The translations under genes and the position numbers were made by a program. 41,743 bases of DNA from Alphaproteobacteria bacterium. GTDB lineage: Bacteria; Pseudomonadota; Alphaproteobacteria; Rhizobiales; JAKIUO01. Positions 35,591 through 41,743 of this stretch are shown here, one piece after another. Where the stretch lies: positions 1 to 41,743 of the forward strand of contig JAJRRW010000011.1 in NCBI GenBank assembly GCA_024279115.1, in the 5' to 3' direction. Position 1 is the first letter of the stretch. Every line of letters begins with the position of its first letter. Under the pieces are notes generated by a model. The model had not been told where the DNA came from, did no database searches, and was given only the letters and a program-made list of their open reading frames with translations.

Positions 35591-37153
35591 GTGACCCCAC
35601 TTGGCCCCAGGCTGCGCTCGGTGCGCAAAAAAAAGGGCATCACTCAATCAGATCTTGCCCGTTCAATCGGCATTTCGGTGAGCTATTTGAACCTGATTGA
35701 GCACAATAAGCGCAATATTGGCCCCGCACTGGTCGCCAAGCTGACGCGCGCCCTCGATATTGATCCGCAGCATTTGTCCACCCCGCAGGATGCACGCCTC
35801 ATTCACGACCTTGAAAATCTTGCCGCAGAACCATTGTTTCGCCTGTCGCGGCTGGAACCCAAAGCCCCCAAAGAAATTGTCGCCAATCATCCGCGATGGG
35901 CGCAAGGTATCCTCAAATTATACCGCTCCAACCAGGCCTGCAGTGAAGCGCTGGAGGCCATGTCGCAGCGCCTCAACAGCGACCCCTATATGGTGGAGAG
36001 CTCCCACCAGATCATGAATATCATCACCTCCATCCGCTCGTTTTCCGAAATCCTGGAAGAAGTCCCCGATCTGCCCGATGACGTGCGCAACAGCATGACT
36101 ACGGGTATTTCAGCGGAAAGCCGCAAGCTTGGCATTGCCGCCAAGTCGTTGTTTGAATTCATCAATGAACCCGGCAAGTCACCGCGCTCTTCCACTCCCG
36201 CCGATCAGGTCAATGATTTCTTGATTGACCGGCACAATTATTTCGAGGAACTCGAAGACGCAGCCACCAGCCTGCGCACCCGCATCGACAAGTCAGGCCA
36301 CCGCCTCAGCGATGCCCTGTTCGACTATTTGCAAGAAAAACACGGCACCAAGATTGAATTTCGGACGCCACAGGCACGCTCAACCCCCGGCACCGCCAGT
36401 CAGTATAAATATGACCCGAAAAGCCGCTCGCTTTATCTTGCCAATACGCTGCCAGAGGCCTCCGCACGCTTTCAACTGGCGCAACATCTGTTCGAGCTGG
36501 AATATGGCGATGCCCTGGCTGGCATCCTCAAAAGTGCCGATCTGACAGGCGAAGTGTATCAAGGGGCCCTGCGCGCCTTGTTAAACTATGCGGCCAGCGC
36601 TTTCTTGTTTCCCTATGAGCCTTTTCTGGAGGCCAGCGAAAAGACGCGCTATGATATTCAGTTGCTGCGCCGCGCCTTTGGCGGCAGTTTCGAGCAGATC
36701 TGCCATCGCTTCACCACCCTCAAACGCCCAACAGCTCCCGGCGTGCCTTTTGCTTTTTTGCGGGTCGATCCAGCGGGCAATATTTCCAAGCGCTACAGCC
36801 TGCCCAATCTGCCCCTGCCGCGCGGCGATGGGGCCTGCCCCTTGCTGCTTGCCTATCGCGCCTTTTTAACGCCGGGGCAAATCTGCACACAAATTGGCGC
36901 TCTGCCCGAGGGCGAGAAAAATCTGTATATCGCCCGGACCGTCTCTAAGCATGTGGGGGCCTATGGGGAGCCGGACCGCATGTATGCGATCATGATCGCC
37001 TGCGAGGGACACTATATTGACCAGGTTTTGTATGGCGACCATTTGTCGGGGCGCGGCGACCAGCACCTCACCCCCCTTGGCCTTCACTGCCGCACCTGCT
37101 CGCGGCGCTCCTGCCAGCACCGGGCGCACGGGTCCGTGTTAGGCACCTTGTAA
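35591..37153 (+). CDS. ScfR-like XRE transcription regulator with an embedded HisKA-like helix
   Basis: A 520-residue regulator. An N-terminal Cro/CI HTH (about 6-60, LGPRLRSVRKKKGITQSDLA) is followed by about 40 residues of linker. Then residues 138-190 resemble a histidine-kinase dimerisation helix pair (SHQIMNIITSIRSFSEIL, with His139). A middle region from about 210 (RHNYFEELEDAATSLRTRI) and an IrrE/DUF955-like part (ARFQLAQHLFELEYG) lack the HExxH zinc motif. The C-terminal DUF2083-like domain has the Cys-rich end HCRTCSRRSCQHR. ScfR relatives (RamB, PrpR/PccR) sense short-chain acyl-CoA and control acetate or propionate use. GTG start with AAGGA upstream. The receiver gene follows after 83 bases. 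Confidence 0.85.
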   Translation: MTPLGPRLRSVRKKKGITQSDLARSIGISVSYLNLIEHNKRNIGPALVAKLTRALDIDPQHLSTPQDARLIHDLENLAAEPLFRLSRLEPKAPKEIVANHPRWAQGILKLYRSNQACSEALEAMSQRLNSDPYMVESSHQIMNIITSIRSFSEILEEVPDLPDDVRNSMTTGISAESRKLGIAAKSLFEFINEPGKSPRSSTPADQVNDFLIDRHNYFEELEDAATSLRTRIDKSGHRLSDALFDYLQEKHGTKIEFRTPQARSTPGTASQYKYDPKSRSLYLANTLPEASARFQLAQHLFELEYGDALAGILKSADLTGEVYQGALRALLNYAASAFLFPYEPFLEASEKTRYDIQLLRRAFGGSFEQICHRFTTLKRPTAPGVPFAFLRVDPAGNISKRYSLPNLPLPRGDGACPLLLAYRAFLTPGQICTQIGALPEGEKNLYIARTVSKHVGAYGEPDRMYAIMIACEGHYIDQVLYGDHLSGRGDQHLTPLGLHCRTCSRRSCQHRAHGSVLGTL

Positions 37154-37236
37154 GGAATGATTTTTGCGCCGCCCCCAAATCATGCTAAATTGCCTTTAAT
37201 CAAACGAAACCGATCACCATTTGAGAATGGCAGCCC

Positions 37237-37614
37237 ATGCACCGAACCGTACTAATCGCTGAAGACGAGCCCTATATTGTGCAATCGCTCAGTTTTCTAC
37301 TGGAAAAAGAAGGTCTCGATGTGGAAGTCGCGGTGGATGGACGCCAAACCCTCGACATGCTCCGCAAAAACCCCCCGGATATTTTATTGCTGGATTTGAT
37401 GATGGAGCATCTGACCGGCTTTGAGGTCCTCAAGATCCTGCGCTCCGAGGGGGAGCTAAAAGACATCAAAGTGCTCGTGCTATCGGCCAAGGGGCAAGAA
37501 AATGATCGACGCCGGGTGATGGAGCTTGGCGCAGATAAATTCATCACCAAACCCTATGCCAACAATAATGTCGTCGAAAGCGTGTTAGAACTGCTGGAAA
37601 GCATACCACACTAA
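37237..37614 (+). CDS. Stand-alone response-regulator receiver
   Basis: A 125-residue CheY-like domain with no output domain. The acidic pair is in IAEDEPY, the phosphoacceptor is Asp53 in LLLDLMM, and Ser83 and Lys105 (ITKPY) complete the active site. It sits between the XRE regulator and the symporter-kinase gene, so the kinase is its probable phosphodonor; without an output domain it must act by binding another protein. Confidence 0.92.
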   Translation: MHRTVLIAEDEPYIVQSLSFLLEKEGLDVEVAVDGRQTLDMLRKNPPDILLLDLMMEHLTGFEVLKILRSEGELKDIKVLVLSAKGQENDRRRVMELGADKFITKPYANNNVVESVLELLESIPH

Positions 37615-37633
37615 AAGGGAGCACCGATTTTAC

Positions 37634-37894
37634 ATGGATAAAGGTCGCCTCAAAGATCTTGCTACCTTGATGCCGTGGGTCGGACTGTTTTTGTTTACAC
37701 CGCCCGTGCTGTTTTTGTTTCATCCCGGCACCACGATATTTGGCGTTCCCCTGCTTCCTGTATATCTTTTTGCCATGTGGTTCGCGCTGATTTTGATCTC
37801 AAGAAAACTGACGCAGCACCTTGTTAACGACGCCACAGCTTTCAAGGCGCCCCCTGCCTCCCCCGTGCCGCCTAACCCGTCTCATAAGGGCTAG
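37634..37894 (+). CDS. Small two-helix membrane protein, symporter partner-like
   Basis: An 86-residue protein with two membrane helices (about 10-29 and 39-58; GLFLFTPPVLFLF and TIFGVPLLPVYLFAMWFALIL) and a Pro-rich C-terminal tail. Its size and the FG-x-P-L-x-x-x-Y-L-F-x-x-W motif are like the small proteins encoded next to sodium/solute symporters (DUF3311 or YjcH-like). It starts 19 bases after the receiver gene and ends ten bases before the symporter-kinase, consistent with a small subunit of that sensor. Confidence 0.75.
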   Translation: MDKGRLKDLATLMPWVGLFLFTPPVLFLFHPGTTIFGVPLLPVYLFAMWFALILISRKLTQHLVNDATAFKAPPASPVPPNPSHKG

Positions 37895-37904
37895 GCCAAC
37901 CACC

Positions 37905-40616
37905 ATGCTCAATTCAGGATTGGTGCTCATCACCTCGGCAAGCTATCTGGCGCTTTTATTTTTACTGGCCTTTTTCGTCAATCGACTGGCGGTCAATAAT
38001 AAATCGCGGATGATCAACTCGCCCTTGATCTACACCTTGTCGCTGACCGTCTATTGTACCTCCTGGACTTTTTATGGCGCTGTTGGTTCTGCGGCGCGCA
38101 ACGGGCTTGAATTCCTGACCATCTATATCGGGCCATCACTGGTGTTTTTTGGCTGGTGGTTTGTGTTGCGCAAGCTGGTGCGCATCAGCAAATCTCACCA
38201 TATCACCTCGATCGCCGACTTCATCTCGTCGCGCTATGGCAAAAGCGCCCGTCTCGCCGCCCTCGTGACCATCATGGCGGTGATCGGCACAACCCCCTAT
38301 ATTGCCTTGCAGCTCAAAGCCGTTGCCACCAGTTTCAATGTCATCACCCAAGTGCCGGGCCTGCCGATTGCCGCTTCCAGCATTGCCCACAGCTTTTATT
38401 CCGATACCGGCTTTTGGGTGGCCGCCTCAATGGGTATTTTCCTTGTGCTGTTTGGTGCCAGAACCGTTGGCGTGGAGGAACATCACCACGGGGTCGTCGC
38501 CGCCATCGCTATTGAATCGCTGGTCAAGCTGTTTGCCTTTTTGGCCGTTGGACTATTTGTGATGTTCAGCGTGCGGGCCCCTGGCGGGGGCAATATACTC
38601 TCGGCGATTGCGCTGGACCCCGCTTTGTCGCAGCGCTTTTCGTTTCCCGATCAATTTGGACCTCGCTGGCTGACCATGCTGATCCTGTCGGCCTCGGCGA
38701 TCATTTGCCTGCCGCGCCAGTTTCAAATCACCGTGGTAGAAATAGCCAATGAGCGTAATCTGCAAAAGGCCTCCTGGCTGTTCCCCTTATATCTTTTGCT
38801 GATCTCCTTGTTTGTCATCCCCCTTGCCGTTGCCGGCCTCACCATCTTGCCAGCTGGCTCCAACCCCGACCAGTTTTTGCTCACGGTTCCCATGGCGCTT
38901 GGCTATGAGGAACTATCGCTGCTGGCCTTTATTGGCGGCTTTTCGTCGGCAACATCCATGATGATGGTGGCCAGCATGGCCTTGTCTATCATGATCTCCA
39001 ATCATCTTGTCATGCCGTTACTGCTGCGGCTTCGTCACACGGAACTGGAACGAGGCGCCGATTTTACCGGTATTTTACTGACCATCCGGCGCATCAGCAT
39101 CGTCGCCATCCTTATATTGGGCTATGTCTATTATCGCTTCAGCACCGGATCTGACGCCCTGGCCTCCATTGGCCTCATCGCCTTTGCCGCCTCAGCACAA
39201 TTCCTGCCGGTGATCATTGGCGGCATCTTCTGGAAACACGGCACCGAGCTTGGTGCCTTTGCTGGTCTTTGCGCTGGTTTTATCGTCTGGGCCTTCACTC
39301 TGCTAGTACCGGTGTTCGAGCATGCTGGCCTGATCAGCGGCATACTTGAAAACGGCCTGGCCGGTATCGCCTTTTTACGCCCCGAGGCCCTGTTTGGAGC
39401 GACCGGCTGGGATCCCTTGGTACATTCCTTATTCTGGAGCTATTGCGCCAATATCGGCATTTACGTTTTCATCTCCTTGACCACCAAACCAGGGGCACTG
39501 GAGCGCTTGCAAGGCTCCTTGTTTGTCGATGCGTTCAAAACCCCGTTCAGTCCTGACGTGCCTCTTTCAGGGCGCTCGGTGCGCTCTGGCGAACTGGTCG
39601 CCCTGAGCCAGCGCATTCTTGGCACCGCTCCAACCCAAAAACTGTTCAAGGAATTTTCCACCAGGCAGGGCGTCAGTGGCTTGCCCGAACCAGATGCCTC
39701 CCTGGTCGCCGCCGTCGAGCGCCAAATGGCTGGCACCATTGGCGCCGCCTCGGCACGCATCATGGTATCACGGGTCATTGAGGGCGAAGAAATCGGCATT
39801 GATGAAATGATCGAAATTCTCGATGAGACCCAACAGGTCATTGCCTACTCGCACCAGCTCGAACAAAAATCGCAACAGCTGGAAGAAACCACGGCCCGCC
39901 TGCGCGCCGCCAATGATCAGCTCAAACGGATAGATCGACACAAGGATGATTTTTTGAGCCATGTCTCCCATGAGCTACGCACCCCCATGACATCGATCCG
40001 CTCTTTTTCGGAAATCCTGCTTGATACGGACGGTCTGGATGGAGAAAAACACGAGCAGTTTTTGAAAATCATTGTTTCTGAAAGCCAGCGCCTGACGCGA
40101 TTGCTCGACGAGATCCTTGATATTAATCTGCTGGAAAATGACTACGGCCCGTGGGAGGCCAAATCCATCAAGCCCTCCATCATCCTGCGAGAAGCGATTG
40201 CCTCTCTTGATGGCCTCGTGCAGCAAAAAAATGTCACACTGACCGATAGATCCACGGCCAGCGACTGGTCAACCCATGCCGACCCGGACCGGTTGAAACA
40301 GGTCTATATCAACATCTTGTCCAACGCCATCAAGTTCAGCGATCAAAAACAGCCGCGCGTCTCCATCGACATCAAAGTCGCCAAGGACAGCTTCAGCACC
40401 ATTATTTCTGATAATGGTCCAGGTATCGCCCCTGATGATCAAGCCGCTATCTTTGTCAAATATCAGCGCAAACAGCCAAGCGCCCAGGGCATCGGGCTTG
40501 GACTGGCGATCTCCAAACAGATTATCACCCGCATGAAAGGCTCGATTGATGTCCGCTCAAAACAGGGGCAAGGCGCCGTATTCACGGTGACCATTCCCAA
40601 TATTCAGGCAACCTAA
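37905..40616 (+). CDS. Sodium/solute-symporter-type sensor histidine kinase (CbrA/CrbS-like)
   Basis: A 903-residue hybrid of transporter and kinase. Residues 1 to about 540 form an SSS (SLC5-like) domain of about 13 helices (YCTSWTFYGAVGSAARNG, SYLALLFLLAFFV, GGFSSATSMMMVASMALS). A coiled coil (about 645-675, QLEQKSQQLEETTARLRAA) leads to HisKA (SHVSHELRTPMTSIRSFSEIL, His689) and HATPase_c (NAIKFS, DNGPGI, GIGLGLAIS). No PAS domain or receiver is visible. Similar kinases (CrbS, CbrA) control acetate or amino-acid use through a response regulator. The start at 37905 was chosen because the frame upstream overlaps the previous gene. Last gene of the four-gene cassette. Confidence 0.93.
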   Translation: MLNSGLVLITSASYLALLFLLAFFVNRLAVNNKSRMINSPLIYTLSLTVYCTSWTFYGAVGSAARNGLEFLTIYIGPSLVFFGWWFVLRKLVRISKSHHITSIADFISSRYGKSARLAALVTIMAVIGTTPYIALQLKAVATSFNVITQVPGLPIAASSIAHSFYSDTGFWVAASMGIFLVLFGARTVGVEEHHHGVVAAIAIESLVKLFAFLAVGLFVMFSVRAPGGGNILSAIALDPALSQRFSFPDQFGPRWLTMLILSASAIICLPRQFQITVVEIANERNLQKASWLFPLYLLLISLFVIPLAVAGLTILPAGSNPDQFLLTVPMALGYEELSLLAFIGGFSSATSMMMVASMALSIMISNHLVMPLLLRLRHTELERGADFTGILLTIRRISIVAILILGYVYYRFSTGSDALASIGLIAFAASAQFLPVIIGGIFWKHGTELGAFAGLCAGFIVWAFTLLVPVFEHAGLISGILENGLAGIAFLRPEALFGATGWDPLVHSLFWSYCANIGIYVFISLTTKPGALERLQGSLFVDAFKTPFSPDVPLSGRSVRSGELVALSQRILGTAPTQKLFKEFSTRQGVSGLPEPDASLVAAVERQMAGTIGAASARIMVSRVIEGEEIGIDEMIEILDETQQVIAYSHQLEQKSQQLEETTARLRAANDQLKRIDRHKDDFLSHVSHELRTPMTSIRSFSEILLDTDGLDGEKHEQFLKIIVSESQRLTRLLDEILDINLLENDYGPWEAKSIKPSIILREAIASLDGLVQQKNVTLTDRSTASDWSTHADPDRLKQVYINILSNAIKFSDQKQPRVSIDIKVAKDSFSTIISDNGPGIAPDDQAAIFVKYQRKQPSAQGIGLGLAISKQIITRMKGSIDVRSKQGQGAVFTVTIPNIQAT

Positions 40617-40631
40617 AAGCCCCCCGTTATA

Positions 40632-40826
40632 CAGGGCAATTCAATTCTCGCGCTCGTTCGCTGCGCGAGCGGGGTCCCCCCCGCACCCCGCTGGAGGGTC
40701 ACCCTCCAGACCTCCCGTTTTTTCTATTTTAAGATCAAAAGGGGGTGGGTTTGGGAGGTCTCCTCCCAAGCGGGTTCGGGTGGCATCCCGATTGCGAAGC
40801 AAATTGTCGAGAATTGAATGGCCCTG
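40632..40826. repeat. 195-bp inverted-repeat element between convergent genes
   Basis: Ends CAGGGCAATTCAATTCTCG (40632-40650) and CGAGAATTGAATGGCCCTG (40808-40826) are reverse complements with one mismatch. Inside, CGCTGGAGGGTCACCCTCCA and ACCTCCC face GGGAGGT and CCTCCCAAGCG in partly inverted order, so the whole segment can fold into a long hairpin. It may terminate both the kinase and glcB transcripts; a mobile origin is also possible. No gene inside. Confidence 0.75.
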
Positions 40827-40831
40827 CCCCG

Positions 40832-41743
40832 TTATCCTGAACGCTCATCCCGGCGCTTCGCCTCAAGGCGCATGGCGTGCAAGATCGGTTCGGTATAACC
40901 ACTGGGCTGGGCGCGCCCTTTGAAAACGAGATCGCATGCAGCTTTAAAAGCGAGACTACCCTCAAAATCATTGGCCCCATTCTTTTGATTTACAAGCGCT
41001 CGATAGGTGGGATCTCCCGCATTTTGCTCATCAACCACACTCGCCATCCGCGCCATGCTGTCCATGACCTGTTGCTCCGTGCAAATGCCATGATGCAGCC
41101 AGTTGGCTATGTGTTGCGAGGAAATCCGCAAGGTGGCCCGGTCTTCCATCAAACCGACATTATGAATATCGAGGACGCTCGAACAGCCGATGCCCGCATC
41201 AATCCAGCGCGACACATAGCCAAGAATACCTTGCGCATTATTGTCCAGCTCAAGACGAATATCTTGCGTGCTCCAATTGCGATCAGCAGCCACAGGAATA
41301 TCCAAAAGCTGCTCAAGCGCCGCGCGCCTTTGACCGGCAAGTGCCTCCTGGCGCTCACTCACCAGCACCTCGTGATAATGCAGGGCATGCAAAACGGCAG
41401 CGGTTGGCGAGGGTACCCAGGCGGTGTTGGCCCCGGCCTTTGGATGCTCGATCTTTTGCGCCAGCATATCAGACATCAAATCCGGCATGGCCCACATGCC
41501 CTTGCCGATCTGCGCATGACCGCGCAGGCCGCAAGCCAGCCCCACATCAACATTCCAGTCCTCATAGGCGGTCATCCAGCTAGCGCTTTTCATCTCGCCC
41601 TGGCGCACCATCGGCCCCGCCTCCATGCTGGTATGAATTTCATCTCCCGTGCGATCCAAAAAGCCGGTATTGATGAAAAAAACGCGCTCACGGGCCGCCC
41701 GAATACATTCCTTGAGGTTCAGCGTCGTGCGCCGTTCTTCATC
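40832..41743 (-). CDS. glcB: Malate synthase G, C-terminal part (cut by window edge)
   Basis: 303 codons open to the right edge encode the C-terminal part of malate synthase G, which joins acetyl-CoA and glyoxylate to malate in the glyoxylate shunt. The conserved stretches [51 protein letters not shown] and [20 protein letters not shown] are present, as is [30 protein letters not shown]. The catalytic Asp of the G isoform lies in the DRATLR stretch. The N-terminal 400-plus residues lie outside the window. It converges with the acetate-type sensor cassette, which suggests a shared physiological theme. Confidence 0.96.
   Translation of the reverse strand, partial: DEERRTTLNLKECIRAARERVFFINTGFLDRTGDEIHTSMEAGPMVRQGEMKSASWMTAYEDWNVDVGLACGLRGHAQIGKGMWAMPDLMSDMLAQKIEHPKAGANTAWVPSPTAAVLHALHYHEVLVSERQEALAGQRRAALEQLLDIPVAADRNWSTQDIRLELDNNAQGILGYVSRWIDAGIGCSSVLDIHNVGLMEDRATLRISSQHIANWLHHGICTEQQVMDSMARMASVVDEQNAGDPTYRALVNQKNGANDFEGSLAFKAACDLVFKGRAQPSGYTEPILHAMRLEAKRRDERSG

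Overview
The window reads as chromosomal DNA of an alphaproteobacterium. Support comes from the gene content: a PleC/DivJ-style histidine kinase, an ScfR-like XRE regulator, a fused PabB-PabC, a DUF6476-type protein next to rluD, S4 and S21 ribosomal proteins of alphaproteobacterial type, and Tat-exported substrate-binding and thioredoxin-like proteins. No phage, plasmid or transposase gene is visible, so this is mostly core genome with small non-coding repeat elements between genes. The genus cannot be named from sequence alone.

Left part (1-10.6 kb). The 5' part of a trimeric-autotransporter-like adhesin with exact 63-bp repeats runs off the left edge on the minus strand. A promoter with a TetR-type palindrome in its spacer drives a MAPEG protein and a YfcG-like glutathione transferase, a likely electrophile-detoxification pair. 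Then come ilvA with a 2TM-domain protein; rluD with a GNAT acetyltransferase; a DUF6476-like membrane protein whose ATG abuts the rluD ATG in one CATATG; dapF; a Tat-exported thioredoxin-like protein; and a two-gene unit of a soluble histidine kinase and a HerA-type ATPase.

Thiamine region (10.7-13.4 kb). A TPP riboswitch is followed by two opposed arrays of 18-bp repeats that could pair in the RNA, a small membrane protein and thiC. Downstream lie two exported proteins, one of them a caspase-like peptidase with a C-terminal YARHG-like domain.

Middle (15.8-27.5 kb). A MITE-like element abuts the stop codon of a dynamin-like membrane GTPase. Upstream of that gene is a PEP-carboxylase homologue with altered active-site motifs. 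Then gph, an exported protein and rpsD follow. About 700 bp of repeats come next, including a 138-bp direct duplication of the pabBC 3' end. The pabB-pabC fusion itself is frameshifted. A TPR lipoprotein and rpsU complete this part.

Right part (27.6-41.7 kb). Here are a ChrA-like transporter, a tandem universal stress protein, and a complete branched-chain-amino-acid-type ABC importer (livKHMGF order). Divergent from it is a regulatory cassette: an ScfR-like XRE regulator, a stand-alone receiver, a small two-helix membrane protein and a sodium/solute-symporter histidine kinase. Convergent to the cassette is malate synthase G, cut by the right edge. The cassette plus glcB suggests control of acetate/short-chain-acid (glyoxylate) metabolism. 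Its most striking detail is that the XRE protein carries a segment nearly identical to the phosphoacceptor helix of the neighbouring kinase, histidine included.
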